Source: Bacteroides stercorirosoris
Lineage (GTDB): Bacteria; Bacteroidota; Bacteroidia; Bacteroidales; Bacteroidaceae
Direction: 5' to 3'
Length of the DNA: 64,000 nt
NCBI RefSeq assembly: GCF_900142015.1
Contig: NZ_FQZN01000022.1
Span: 46,451-110,450, forward strand
The translations under genes were made by a program, and so were the position numbers. This document shows positions 35,092-44,280 of this stretch, one piece after another. Each line of letters opens with the position of its first letter. The first letter of the stretch is position 1. The notes beneath the pieces are model-generated. The model was not told the origin of the DNA. It saw only the letters and a program-made list of their open reading frames with translations, and did no database searches.

Positions 35092-35943
35092 ATGATGGAT
35101 TATCAATTAAATACCCCCCTGAACGGGAATCTGGCAATGACTTCTTGCTTTCACGAAAATAAAGCACTACAGCAAAACACTACCTTATACAAATTTATAT
35201 GGGTGCGCAGCGGCATCCTGACAGTAGAGATAGATCATATCCCGATGCGGCTGGAACAAGACGAAATAGCCTGTCTTACGCCCCTGCATCATATCGAAAT
35301 AAAATCGGTGGAAGGTGAATACCTCACTTTTCTGTTCAATAGTAATTTCTACTGCATCTTCGGCCATGATGACGAAGTGTCGTGCAATGGTTTCCTTTTT
35401 CACGGTTCCTCCCAGGTGATGCGATTAAAGCTCTCTCAGGAGCAGGCTGTCAATCTGAATGATATTGTCCGTATCTTCCGTCAGGAATCTGCCGTTCGTG
35501 ATAACCTTCAGGAAGAGATGCTTCGTATCATCCTTAAACGTTTCATCATCACCTGTACCCGCATTGCCCGTGAGAAGTGCGGCGTTACTCCGGAACAGGA
35601 GAAAGCTTTCGATATCGTCCGCCGTTTCTATATATTAGTTGACCAAAATTTCCGTGAAAAGAAACAAGTGCAGGATTATGCCGACCTCTTATTCCGTTCT
35701 CCCAAGACACTTTCCAATCTGTTTTCTTCCTGCGGAGTCCCTTCTCCTTTGCGCATCATTCACGAACGGGTGGAAGCGGAAGCTAAACGTTTACTGCTCT
35801 ACACTCCCAAAAGCGCCAAGGAAATCAGTGAACTCTTGGGCTTCGAAGATTTATCCACATTCAGTCGCTTTTTCAAGAAAATGACGGGCGAAAGTGTGTC
35901 GGATTTCCGTAAATCGAACACAACGGGAAATATTGCCAACTGA
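35092..35943 (+). CDS. rclR: AraC-family regulator, RclR-like
   Basis: About 283 residues from the first of two ATGs (35092, 35095); the TTG at 35050 used in the longest frame overlaps the -7 box and is rejected. N-terminal cupin-like sensor domain, C-terminal double helix-turn-helix (ETLSNLF-like first helix, SAKEISELLGFEDLSTFSRFFKKMTGES second). Cys residues at 19, 61, 88 and 98; Cys19 and Cys88 lie nearly where Escherichia coli RclR has its redox-active Cys21 and Cys89 (from memory). Followed directly by rclC- and rclA-like genes, so it probably activates them upon oxidation by hypochlorous acid-type oxidants. Confidence 0.72.
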   Translation: MMDYQLNTPLNGNLAMTSCFHENKALQQNTTLYKFIWVRSGILTVEIDHIPMRLEQDEIACLTPLHHIEIKSVEGEYLTFLFNSNFYCIFGHDDEVSCNGFLFHGSSQVMRLKLSQEQAVNLNDIVRIFRQESAVRDNLQEEMLRIILKRFIITCTRIAREKCGVTPEQEKAFDIVRRFYILVDQNFREKKQVQDYADLLFRSPKTLSNLFSSCGVPSPLRIIHERVEAEAKRLLLYTPKSAKEISELLGFEDLSTFSRFFKKMTGESVSDFRKSNTTGNIAN

Positions 35944-36029
35944 TACGGCAGAATTGCCATTTCACGTCCCGACATAAACCCCGATTTTTGCATCAGAAAA
36001 ACAAAACAATTAATTAATGCAATAATCGT

Positions 36030-36620
36030 ATGAAAACAAAATTACAATCAATGTTCGTGGCGGCCCTTACTTTGGCTGCGTCAACTCAGAAGTTGGGTAT
36101 CAATCTTATTCGCGTGGCAATTCTGGTTATTTTCGTTTGGATAGGCGGATTGAAGTTCTGGAATTATGAAGCCGAAGGTATCGTACCTTTTGTGGCAAAC
36201 AGTCCTTTTATGAGCTTCTTCTATACGCATAGTGCTCCTGAATATAAGGAATACAAACTGAAAGAAGGTGAATTTGATGCCGTGAAGCATGAGTGGCATA
36301 AGGAAAACAATACGTATGGCTTTTCTCATGGGTTGGGCATTCTCATCATGACCATTGGTGTTCTTACTTTTCTGGGCATCTTCTGGCCGAAAGTCGGTCT
36401 GGTAGGAGCAGGGCTTGCAATTATCATGACTCTCGGCACGCTGTCTTTCCTTGTCACCACGCCCGAAGTATGGGTGCCTGATTTGGGCAGTGGCGAGTCC
36501 GGTTTCCCATTATTGACCGGTGCCGGAAGATTAGTTATAAAAGATACAGCCATTTTGGCCGGTGCAATTGTTATATTAGCAGACAGTGCGAAAAGCGTAC
36601 TGAAACAATTAAAGAAATAG
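36030..36620 (+). CDS. rclC: DUF417 membrane protein, RclC (YkgB)-like
   Basis: A 196-residue inner-membrane protein with four hydrophobic segments. Family marks: RVAILVIFVWIGGLKFWNYEAEGIVPFVANSPFMSF (given as a region, residues about 26-62; key residues WIGGLKF and E-AEGI-P), HGLGILIM, and LSFLVTTPEVWVPDLG. In E. coli, RclC belongs to the reactive chlorine resistance operon; its mechanism is unknown. It ends 4 bp before the rclA-like gene. Confidence 0.85.
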   Translation: MKTKLQSMFVAALTLAASTQKLGINLIRVAILVIFVWIGGLKFWNYEAEGIVPFVANSPFMSFFYTHSAPEYKEYKLKEGEFDAVKHEWHKENNTYGFSHGLGILIMTIGVLTFLGIFWPKVGLVGAGLAIIMTLGTLSFLVTTPEVWVPDLGSGESGFPLLTGAGRLVIKDTAILAGAIVILADSAKSVLKQLKK

Positions 36621-36624
36621 AGAT

Positions 36625-37980
36625 ATGAAAAAGTATGATGCTATCATTATCGGCTTCGGAAAGGGAGGAAAGACCCTGGCTGCCGAATTTGCAAAACGCC
36701 AGAAGACGGTTGCAGTAGTGGAACGTTCAAACCGTATGTACGGAGGCACTTGTATCAACATCGGTTGTATTCCTACAAAGACGCTGGTGCATCTGGCCAA
36801 GGAAACCCCGGTAAAGGCTGTGTGGGAAGAGAAGAAGGAATATTACCGTCAGGCCATCGGCCGCAAGGAAGAGGTCACTTCTTTTCTGCGGAACAAGAAC
36901 TATCATAATCTGGCCGATAATCCCAATATAACGGTTTATACGGGTGTAGGTGCATTTGTCGGCCCCGATGTGGTAGAAGTCAGGACGGCGGAAGAAGTGA
37001 TAGAATTGCAGGCGCCGCAGATATTCATAAATACCGGAGCGGAAACCATCATACCTTCCATCGAAGGGATAAAGGATAATCCCCGTGTATATACAAGCAC
37101 TTCCATCATGGAACTGGAAGAACTTCCCGAACGTCTGGTGATTGTGGGCGGAGGTTATATCGGGCTGGAATTTGCTTCCATGTATGCTTCTTTCGGTTCG
37201 AAGGTGACGGTGCTTGAAGGCTATCCGGAACTGATAGGGCGTGAAGACAGGGACATTGCAGACAGTGTAAAGTCGGTATTGGAGAAGAAAGGCATTGTTT
37301 TCCATCTGAACGCACGTGTGCAGTCGGTAGACGGTTCAACGGTGATTTATCAGGATGTTGCGACGAACGGGATTCATCATCTGGAAGGAGATGCCATCTT
37401 GCTGGCAACAGGCCGTCGTCCTAATACTTCGGGTTTAAACCTGGATGCGGCAGGTGTGAAAGTGGATGACCGCGGAGCTATTATTGTGGATAAGTGGTTG
37501 CGGACTACCAATCCCCATATCCGTGCTATCGGTGATGTGAAAGGCGGTTTACAGTTCACTTATATTTCTTTGGATGATTACCGTATAATCCGTGAAGATT
37601 TGTTCGGTGCCGGAGAGCGCCGGACGGATGACCGCGAGCCGGTCAGCTATTCAGTATTTATTGATCCTCCTTTGGCACGTGTCGGACTGAGTGAGGCGGA
37701 AGCACGCAAGAAAGGATTGGATATAAAGGTAAATACTTTGCCCGTCGGTGCCATTCCGCGTGCACGAACGTTGGGTGAGACGGACGGATTGTTCAAGGTG
37801 GTGGTAGATGTCCATACCAATAAAATATTGGGTTGCACCCTGTTCGGTCCGGGAACGAGTGAAATTATCAACATCGTATCAATCGTAATGAAAACGGGAC
37901 AGGAATATACTTTCTTGAGAGATTACATCTTTACACATCCCAGCATGAGCGAAGCGCTGAATGACCTGATGAATTTCTAA
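36625..37980 (+). CDS. rclA: RclA-like FAD/NAD(P)-dependent disulfide oxidoreductase
   Basis: A 451-residue flavoprotein: FAD-binding GFGKGGKTLAAEFA at the N-terminus, redox-active Cys43 and Cys48 in GGTCINIGCIPTKTLVH (the exact spacing and sequence style of RclA and mercuric reductase), NAD(P) loop GGGYIGLEFASMYASFG at about 175-190, GRRPNT and the dimerisation domain ending THPSMSEALNDL. It lacks the N-terminal metal-binding domain of MerA. E. coli RclA protects against hypochlorous acid and has copper reductase activity; the same role is inferred here. Confidence 0.87.
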   Translation: MKKYDAIIIGFGKGGKTLAAEFAKRQKTVAVVERSNRMYGGTCINIGCIPTKTLVHLAKETPVKAVWEEKKEYYRQAIGRKEEVTSFLRNKNYHNLADNPNITVYTGVGAFVGPDVVEVRTAEEVIELQAPQIFINTGAETIIPSIEGIKDNPRVYTSTSIMELEELPERLVIVGGGYIGLEFASMYASFGSKVTVLEGYPELIGREDRDIADSVKSVLEKKGIVFHLNARVQSVDGSTVIYQDVATNGIHHLEGDAILLATGRRPNTSGLNLDAAGVKVDDRGAIIVDKWLRTTNPHIRAIGDVKGGLQFTYISLDDYRIIREDLFGAGERRTDDREPVSYSVFIDPPLARVGLSEAEARKKGLDIKVNTLPVGAIPRARTLGETDGLFKVVVDVHTNKILGCTLFGPGTSEIINIVSIVMKTGQEYTFLRDYIFTHPSMSEALNDLMNF

Positions 37981-38108
37981 ATGAAAAATGAGGAATGAAG
38001 AATTTGCGTATCTCCCTAAAAATGACGAATATTGTGCCCGAATTCTGTATACCTTTATAGTGTGGTGATTTCCTTTGATTCACTGCTTGCAGAGATTGTG
38101 AAAATTCT

Positions 38109-39485
38109 ATGAGACATTCGGCAAAAGATAATTATGTCTATCTGACTACAGCTCCGGTGCCCCGTCTGATAGTATCGTTGGCTGTGCCTACGATTATCAG
38201 TATGTTGGTTACATCGTTCTATAACATGGCGGACACGTACTTTGTGGGGAAAATCAATACCCAGTCCACGGCGGCTGTGGGAATTGTGTTCTCCGTCATG
38301 TCCATCATCCAGGCGGTGGGATTCTTCTTCGGGCATGGTTCAGGAAACTACATCTCGCGGAAGCTGGGTGCGCAGGAGACAGGGAATGCCGAGAAGATGG
38401 CGGCAACAGGCTTCTTCTGGGCATTGTTTATGGGGATTGCCCTGGCAGTAACCGGACTGATATTTCTTACTCCGCTTTCGTTAGCATTGGGTTCTACGCC
38501 TACCATATTACCTTATACAGAGAAGTATCTGGGTATTATCTTGCTGGGTGCTCCATTCATGACTGCTTCTCTCGTGATGAACAATCAAATACGTTTTCAG
38601 GGCAATGCAGCGTATGCGATGGTGGGAATTGTTTCGGGTGCAGTCATCAATGTGGTGCTGGACCCGATACTGATATTCGTTTTTGATATGGGAATATCGG
38701 GTGCGGCATGGGCTACGGTCATCAGTCAGATATGCAGTTTCTCTCTGTTGCTGTATATGGGCAGTAAGGGAGGGAATATCCGTATTCGTTTCAGAAATTT
38801 CACACCTTCACTGGCTTTCATAAAAGAGATTATCGGCGGAGGTACACCGTCGCTTGCCCGCCAGGGATTGGCAAGCGTGGCAACTATCTTGCTGAATGTG
38901 GCTGCCGGTGCTTACGGTGATGCTGCCATTGCGGGTATGTCTATTGTCACCCGTATCGCTATGTTCATCAATGCTTTCCTGATAGGCTTCGGACAAGGTT
39001 TCCAGCCGGTGTGCGGTTTCAATTATGGAGCGGGGCTTTACGGACGTGTACGCCAGGGTTTCTGGTTTTGTGTGAAGGTAGGTTTCATATTCTTGCTGGT
39101 ATGTGCAGTGCTTGGTATGGGATTTGCTGAAGAAATTGTTTCCGTGTTCCGCAAGGGAGACCCTGATGTGATAGCGGTGGGGGCTGCCGCATTGCGTTGG
39201 CAATTCATTACTTTCCCGCTGGGTGCCTGGATTGTTGTCAGTAATATGATGTTGCAGACTATCCGTAAACCCGTCAAGGCTACCATTCTTTCGTCTGCCC
39301 GTCAGGGACTGTTCTTTATTCCGTTGATTTTTATCCTGCCTTACTATCTGGGATTGCAGGGAGTAGAAATGTGTCAGGTTGCTGCAGACCTTCTTACTTT
39401 CCTTCTTGCCATTCCGCTGACAGGCAGTGTGCTGAATGAGATGAAACGGAAACAGGCGGAGCAAATGCAGCCTGCTGGAGATTAG
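38109..39485 (+). CDS. MATE family efflux transporter
   Basis: A 458-residue protein with 12 membrane helices, starting with VPRLIVSLAVPTIISMLVTSFYNMADTYFVG (residues about 17-48; key: AVPTI, NMADTYFVG), then GHGSGNYISRKLG, NNQIRFQGNAAYAM and GFGQGFQPVCGFNYGA, all typical of the DinF/NorM-like bacterial MATE group. Exports cationic or other drugs with a Na+ or H+ gradient. The stop overlaps the converging outer-membrane protein gene by 4 bp. Confidence 0.9.
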   Translation: MRHSAKDNYVYLTTAPVPRLIVSLAVPTIISMLVTSFYNMADTYFVGKINTQSTAAVGIVFSVMSIIQAVGFFFGHGSGNYISRKLGAQETGNAEKMAATGFFWALFMGIALAVTGLIFLTPLSLALGSTPTILPYTEKYLGIILLGAPFMTASLVMNNQIRFQGNAAYAMVGIVSGAVINVVLDPILIFVFDMGISGAAWATVISQICSFSLLLYMGSKGGNIRIRFRNFTPSLAFIKEIIGGGTPSLARQGLASVATILLNVAAGAYGDAAIAGMSIVTRIAMFINAFLIGFGQGFQPVCGFNYGAGLYGRVRQGFWFCVKVGFIFLLVCAVLGMGFAEEIVSVFRKGDPDVIAVGAAALRWQFITFPLGAWIVVSNMMLQTIRKPVKATILSSARQGLFFIPLIFILPYYLGLQGVEMCQVAADLLTFLLAIPLTGSVLNEMKRKQAEQMQPAGD

Positions 39486-40165
39486 AATCTATATCCCACA
39501 GTAAAGAAAGAAGCGAGGTTTTTGGGAGAGAATTTTTCAATGCCGGAGTTTTGCAGCAGATTGTCCAGTTGGTCGTTTACTTTAATCATTCCCAATTGGA
39601 GTTCCGCTCCGAAAATGAATTTGTGGTATTCAAAGTTTAGGGCAAACATGAGTCCGGCATCAAAGCGCTTGTTGCCCATATTGTCGTCTATCATATTGCC
39701 GAAAGTATCTAAACGGAATCTGTAGCCGCTTCCTCCGTGATGGACACTACTGCTATAATCATATTGTTCCTGCATTTCGCCCGACGTTTTGCCACCTACA
39801 CCATAAGCGATGTAAGGACCAGCACTCAGTGAAGCGCTGTAATCTTTGCCGAGGTGAAGGCGGGCCGCCATCATAACAGGCAGTTGGATGTATAGTTCAT
39901 TCATGTCCGCTTTGCCTACATATTCTATATCTTCACGGGCACCTATTGACACAAAGTTCAGTGAGGGCTGGAACACCCATGTCCTGTTGAGTTCATAGTT
40001 CATGCCGACACCTGCTTTATAGGCGATGCGTGTGTTGCTTTCTACATTTTCTCCCCAGAAGTTGGAGGTGCCGACTCCGGCTTTTACCTGAAAGGAAATA
40101 GGGGATTGGGCTGTTGCTCCTAATGCTATGATTGAAAAGAAAACGGTGAGAATAGTCTGTTTCAT
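39482..40165 (-). CDS. Outer-membrane beta-barrel protein
   Basis: A 227-residue protein with signal peptide (MKQTILTVFFSIIALGATAQ) and alternating amphipathic strands: FQVKAGVGTSNFWGE, YKAGVGMNYELNRTWVFQPSLNF, LYIQLPVMMAARLHLG, YSASLSAGPYIAYGVGG, ending FFTVGYRF with an aromatic terminal residue. It belongs to the 8-10-strand OmpW/PF13568-like barrels. No partner gene indicates its cargo. Confidence 0.85.
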   Translation of the reverse strand: MKQTILTVFFSIIALGATAQSPISFQVKAGVGTSNFWGENVESNTRIAYKAGVGMNYELNRTWVFQPSLNFVSIGAREDIEYVGKADMNELYIQLPVMMAARLHLGKDYSASLSAGPYIAYGVGGKTSGEMQEQYDYSSSVHHGGSGYRFRLDTFGNMIDDNMGNKRFDAGLMFALNFEYHKFIFGAELQLGMIKVNDQLDNLLQNSGIEKFSPKNLASFFTVGYRF

Positions 40166-40253
40166 TGTTTGAACCTTGTAAGGGGTTGATGTTTATTTTG
40201 TCGCAAAGATATAAATTATATGATTACAAGCAATTATGTAGCCGGATTATCAT

Positions 40254-41057
40254 TTAATAGAATTTTCTGATTAACCAATCTGTCAGGCAGAATGGCAGCA
40301 TGGGCTTGATGCGGGCGAAGAATACCTGTTCCCACGGGCCTACTTTGGTACGAAATGCCGGTCGGCGTTTGTTCACCAGTTTACAGACGGCTCTTCCCAA
40401 CTTTTCGGGGTGGCAACCGTTATTCTCGGATTGCTCCACATTCTGCATTGTTCTTGTGAAGTGTTCTCCATATTGTGAATGGGAGAGAGTGGCCTCATTC
40501 ATCTGCCGTTGTGCGGTGAAGCCCGTCCGGAAATCTCCCGGTTCAACGACGCATACCTGTATGCCGAAAGGCTTCACCTCCTGGTAAAGCGCTTCGCTAT
40601 AACCTTCGATTGCAAATTTGGAGGCGCTGTAAAAAGCCTGGTAAGGAACGGCAAGCACTCCTGCAATGGAACTGATGTTGATGATTCGTCCCTGTCCCGC
40701 CTCGCGCATGGAGGGCAGGACGGCGGCGCACATACGGACGGCACCTATAAAGTTAGTATTCATCTGGCGTTGTATCTCGTCTTCGGTAGTCAGCTCTATG
40801 GCTCCGCTGATGCCCATACCTGCATTGTTGACAAGCACATCAATTCGTCCCTCTTCAGCCAGAATTGTCGATATGGCATTGGAGACGGATGCCGGGTCGG
40901 TGATGTCCAGTTGCAGCATCTTGAAATCCGGGTTATCGGAAACGGCTTTCCGGCTGCTGCCGTAGACGGTGTGCCCTTGTGCGGCCAACTGCGTGGCGAT
41001 GACTTTTCCAAAGCCGGAAGAGGCACCGGTGACGAGGATTATTTGCGTATGTTTCAT
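40254..41057 (-). CDS. Short-chain dehydrogenase/reductase (classical)
   Basis: A 267-residue SDR: TGASSGFGKVIA cofactor motif at about 10-21, NNAGMG, Ser of NISSIAG, YSASKFAIEGYSEAL (catalytic Tyr and Lys) and a C-terminal extension ending FCLTDWLIRKFY. The Ser-Arg-Lys after the second strand (GSSRKA) suggests NADP(H). Sequence resembles the oxidoreductases annotated as fatty-acid/retinol-type SDRs; substrate unknown. Monocistronic. Confidence 0.85.
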   Translation of the reverse strand: MKHTQIILVTGASSGFGKVIATQLAAQGHTVYGSSRKAVSDNPDFKMLQLDITDPASVSNAISTILAEEGRIDVLVNNAGMGISGAIELTTEDEIQRQMNTNFIGAVRMCAAVLPSMREAGQGRIINISSIAGVLAVPYQAFYSASKFAIEGYSEALYQEVKPFGIQVCVVEPGDFRTGFTAQRQMNEATLSHSQYGEHFTRTMQNVEQSENNGCHPEKLGRAVCKLVNKRRPAFRTKVGPWEQVFFARIKPMLPFCLTDWLIRKFY

Positions 41058-41224
41058 GTCACGTAAGGTCTATCTTTACAATACGGATTAATGTTCTTTT
41101 AAACCTTAACATACCGTTCAACTGGCATATCGGTCGGTTTCAACAGTACAAAGTTATGCTTTTTATCGTTTACTTCATAATTGAAACCAAACTTCCAATC
41201 CCATGAACCGATTTTGCATATGCT

Positions 41225-41252
41225 TGTAGGGGCGAAAAATCTTTCGCCTACA
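41225..41252. repeat. Hairpin between the DUF4251 and SDR genes
   Basis: TGTAGGGGCGAAA and TTTCGCCTACA pair around AATC with a two-base bulge. Similar GGGGCGAAA-type hairpins are frequent intergenic repeats in Bacteroides; it may also act as a transcript end for the DUF4251 gene, though no T-tract follows. Confidence 0.6.
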
Positions 41253-41293
41253 GGCATAGCACAACCTCTTGTCTCCTCGTCAACTGAATCTCA

Positions 41294-41872
41294 TTAAAAC
41301 GCCCGTCCTTTAAATACGCTCGATTCGGACAAAGGAATTACTTTGCCATCCAGTAACAACCTGTTCGAGTTGAAGTTCGGATTGATTGTGACGGATGCGC
41401 TGTTGGTATCATGAGTCAATCTGATAGAAACTTGTGCCGAAATTCCGACACCTACCACATTGAAATTACAGTTCACATTTCCTTTTTTGTCTGTGGTCGT
41501 TTTTATTTCGCCCACCCTGCCGTCTACTGTTATACCTCCTATACCGTTAGGGCCTGCATAAGGACCGTTGAAAGCAACCTGGACGGATGCTTTTTCACCA
41601 TTTAAGAGTACAAAGTTGGTGTTTGACGTAACAAAAGCGCTTCGTCCTCTCTTGAATGTGATTCGATCAGCTTCCAATACAAATTTTCTGTTGTTGATGG
41701 CTTGTACAGCATTGGCATACGCCTGTGCTTCTTCTCTTTTTTCCCTGGCTTTTTCTGCGTCACGCTGAGCTTTACGTTCGGCACGGCGGTTTTCACTACT
41801 ACTTTGTTGTGCATACATTGCCGTAGAGGCACCTATGAAAACTAACATCATTAATGCGATAATCTTTTTCAT
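41294..41872 (-). CDS. DUF4251 domain-containing exported protein
   Basis: A 192-residue protein with signal peptide (MKKIIALMMLVFIGASTAMYAQ), a charged helix rich in Arg/Glu/Lys (about 25-55) and a DUF4251 beta domain: NRKFVLEADRITFKRG, NTNFVLLNGEKASVQVAFN, GPNGIGGITVDGRV. Widespread in Bacteroides, function unknown. A 22-bp-period palindrome array begins 147 bp upstream of its start. Confidence 0.87.
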   Translation of the reverse strand: MKKIIALMMLVFIGASTAMYAQQSSSENRRAERKAQRDAEKAREKREEAQAYANAVQAINNRKFVLEADRITFKRGRSAFVTSNTNFVLLNGEKASVQVAFNGPYAGPNGIGGITVDGRVGEIKTTTDKKGNVNCNFNVVGVGISAQVSIRLTHDTNSASVTINPNFNSNRLLLDGKVIPLSESSVFKGRAF

Positions 41873-42018
41873 GATTTCTTCTTTTATTGTTCTGTTTTAC
41901 TCTAATCTACAAAATAAACAATCTGGGAATGAAAAAGATGCAAACGGTATGCTAAATATTATAAAGAATATAGTAAAGTTTGGTTTACTATTAGTGCTGA
42001 TTCTGCCGACCCTATATG

Positions 42019-42144
42019 ATAACGTCATTTACCTCACATGGTAACTCCATTTACATACCGAGGTAAAGGCCGTTACATGCCGAGGTAAAGAGCGTTACAA
42101 TATGGGGTAAAGGCCGTTACATCCGGTGGTAAATGCTTTTACAT
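42019..42144. repeat. Array of six 16-bp palindromic units with exact 22-bp period
   Basis: Units start at 42019, 42041, 42063, 42085, 42107 and 42129. The best ones read GTAAAGGCCGTTACAT; all keep TAA at the left and TTAC or TTTAC at the right, so each is a dyad. The 6-bp spacers vary (for example GCCGAG, ATGGGG-like, CCGGTG). The outer units are weaker. Lies in the 394-bp gap upstream of the DUF4251 gene, which otherwise holds no gene that I can support. Confidence 0.9.
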
Positions 42145-42266
42145 CATAATGAAAATACTTGGTAAATATAATGCATTGATAATTAAAGCATTGTTGGCTC
42201 CTGCCAGGATTTGCATGTACAGGGGAATACCGGATAATCTCTGCCTTAGGGTGGCATAAAGAAGCG

Positions 42267-44138
42267 TTATTCTATTAGTAAGTTTCGTCCTTTAGGATAT
42301 TTCACTTTATATCGCAGAGGTAACTCACGTTGTTCGCCGGGCTGTAAGGTCATTTGCCAGGCGATGATGCCTTTGGCTTCATCCAGTGTGCCGCCACTGA
42401 TTTCTTCTGCCGTCACGGTGATGTTGTTGTTGCGTGATACGGGCAGTTGGTCGTAAAGAGTGAGTGTCACAGGCTCGGGGCGTGTGTTACGTACAGAGAG
42501 TTTCCAGGCAATGGATTGCGTCTGGCTGGAACCTATGAATTTGCGGGAAGTATATTCGTTTTCTTTCGTACGCTGTATCATGATGCGTTTATCACGTCCC
42601 AGTGAGAAGGAGAGAGTATCGCTTTGCTGGCTGACGTTCATGATGGATTTGCCGATGAAAGTGTTTTCAAAATAAACATTCGCCTCGCCTTCGAGCAGGT
42701 GCAGTTTCTCCCAATCGGTAACCCGGGCTATGAGGAATGCATCTTTATCAATCTTCGGAGTGCTTTGATAGGTATAAGAGGCTGGAATCTCATAATGTCC
42801 GATTTCGGCAACTACCGGCTTACTATCTGAAGGGATAGTGTAGGGGATTTTGATTTCAAACTCGTAGCCCATCTGTCCCTGGGTTTGCTCGACATTGAGG
42901 GCCATACTGGCTTCCTCTTCAATGGCGGCAGCTTTCTTGATGGATTTGGTAGAAGGCCTGTGGGAGGATGCGGACGCTTCTGTCCCATATCCCACTACTA
43001 CCACTTCCTCCAACATCTGCATATCTTCCTGAAGAACGACATTCATGATGTTTCCACGTATATCTCTGGTCTGGGTCTGAAAACCGATGAATGAGAATTG
43101 GAGTTGGTTTTGTCCGTTGGGGATGGTGATGGAATACTTACCGTTCACGTCGGTGATAGTGCCTATGGTGGTACCGGGTATCATTACATTCGCTCCGATG
43201 ATAGGTTCCCGTCCACTGTCGAGCACTACTCCCGAAACCGAATTCCCATTTTGATTCAGGCTGTAGCGTGGTGCTGCAAGTCCGTAATCCAGCCAATAGG
43301 TGGCTAATTTCGGAGCTACGCTTCCGGTCGTAGGATTAGAAGAAGAGAGGGACAACTCCACATTCTTCCAATCTTCTTTAGTATTCTGGAAGATATTCGC
43401 TTTGTAAACAATGGAAATTGGCTCGGACAGACTACCGGAACGGACATCATAGGAGGGGAACCAACCGGCATTCTTCACATAATAATTCAGTATAAATGTG
43501 GCTTTGCAGGCAGCGGGCGCGTTTACGTTTACTGCAATCTCGCTCATGGGGGTTAAAGACTTACCGCTCAGTTGCGCTAACTCTGCATTCAGTTGCTCTT
43601 GCTTCCGGGTAAGTTCTTCTATTTTCTCGTTGATGGCGAGTTCTTTCGATTTCAGAGTTTTCAGTTGGGTGGAATAATATTGGTTCACCTCTTTGATGGT
43701 AGCCAGAGAGGTAGCCGTATTCTTATTGCTGACGGAACAGTTTGTTTTCAGTATTTCATATTCGGCATTAATCAGTCCGAGTTCGGCTTTCTGTTCTTTC
43801 TGTTGTTTCTCTGTTTTTTTCAGCTCTTCTTGCAGGCTTTGCTGTTTCTGACTGACGGAAGCACTATCAGTATAGTTATATTGCTGATTGACAGCCGTAA
43901 CGGTAAGTTTACCCTTGGCACTTACCTGCATGCTTTGTGCATCCATGTATGGGGATAGTCCGGTGAAGATGAGAGTGGAGGTTCCCGCAGGGATGTCTAC
44001 TTGCCTGGTACGTGTCACTTGGGCGCCGTCGATGAATAGCATTACTTTTTCGGCTGTTGTTTTCACTTTATTTTGCCCCACAAGGGTAGTGGCGCACAGA
44101 CATAGGCATATCCATAAACCAAATTTCAGTCGTTTCAT
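42267..44138 (-). CDS. DUF4140/DUF4139 protein (MuiA-like) with an inserted carboxypeptidase-regulatory-like domain
   Basis: A 623-residue exported protein (signal peptide to about residue 21). N-terminal DUF4140 (about 25-120: KVMLFIDGAQVTRTRQVDIPAG), long coiled coil (about 95-190), then DUF4139 (about 205-623: NYYVKNAGWFPSYDVR, ending YKVKYPKGRNLLIE). Inserted at about 299-386 is a SusC-style CarboxypepD_reg-like domain (VSGVVLDSGREPIIGANVMI, GTITDVNGKYSITIP) followed by EEVVVVGYGT, the segment that in SusC proteins leads to the plug. No TonB-dependent barrel follows. Such an insert occurs in some Bacteroidetes members; role unknown, probably surface or periplasmic attachment. Confidence 0.85.
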   Translation of the reverse strand: MKRLKFGLWICLCLCATTLVGQNKVKTTAEKVMLFIDGAQVTRTRQVDIPAGTSTLIFTGLSPYMDAQSMQVSAKGKLTVTAVNQQYNYTDSASVSQKQQSLQEELKKTEKQQKEQKAELGLINAEYEILKTNCSVSNKNTATSLATIKEVNQYYSTQLKTLKSKELAINEKIEELTRKQEQLNAELAQLSGKSLTPMSEIAVNVNAPAACKATFILNYYVKNAGWFPSYDVRSGSLSEPISIVYKANIFQNTKEDWKNVELSLSSSNPTTGSVAPKLATYWLDYGLAAPRYSLNQNGNSVSGVVLDSGREPIIGANVMIPGTTIGTITDVNGKYSITIPNGQNQLQFSFIGFQTQTRDIRGNIMNVVLQEDMQMLEEVVVVGYGTEASASSHRPSTKSIKKAAAIEEEASMALNVEQTQGQMGYEFEIKIPYTIPSDSKPVVAEIGHYEIPASYTYQSTPKIDKDAFLIARVTDWEKLHLLEGEANVYFENTFIGKSIMNVSQQSDTLSFSLGRDKRIMIQRTKENEYTSRKFIGSSQTQSIAWKLSVRNTRPEPVTLTLYDQLPVSRNNNITVTAEEISGGTLDEAKGIIAWQMTLQPGEQRELPLRYKVKYPKGRNLLIE

Positions 44139-44213
44139 AGTCAGTTACTTTAATGTTATGCTACAAATATATGGAAATCCGTAAACAATCGTTTCCTAAT
44201 AATCTATTTTTTG

Positions 44214-44245
44214 CTTGCATCTTTCTGAAAAAGATTGTTCTTTTG
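44214..44245 (+). promoter_or_regulatory. Promoter of the thioredoxin-like lipoprotein gene
   Basis: -33 CTTG (44214-44217), 20-bp spacer, -7-like TTCTTTTG (44238-44245; one base off TAnnTTTG), 35 bp before ATG 44281. Confidence 0.45.
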
Positions 44246-44280
44246 CACTATCTGTTTATTCACTAAATTGTCTGCGCCTT

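Noticed and set aside
41835..42044. 69-codon plus-strand frame with hydrophobic stretch
   Set aside because: Starts inside the DUF4251 gene on the other strand and runs into the palindrome array; AT-rich chance frame is more likely.
42019..42144. CRISPR array
   Set aside because: Units of 16 bp with 6-bp spacers are far too short, units are not identical and no cas gene is near.
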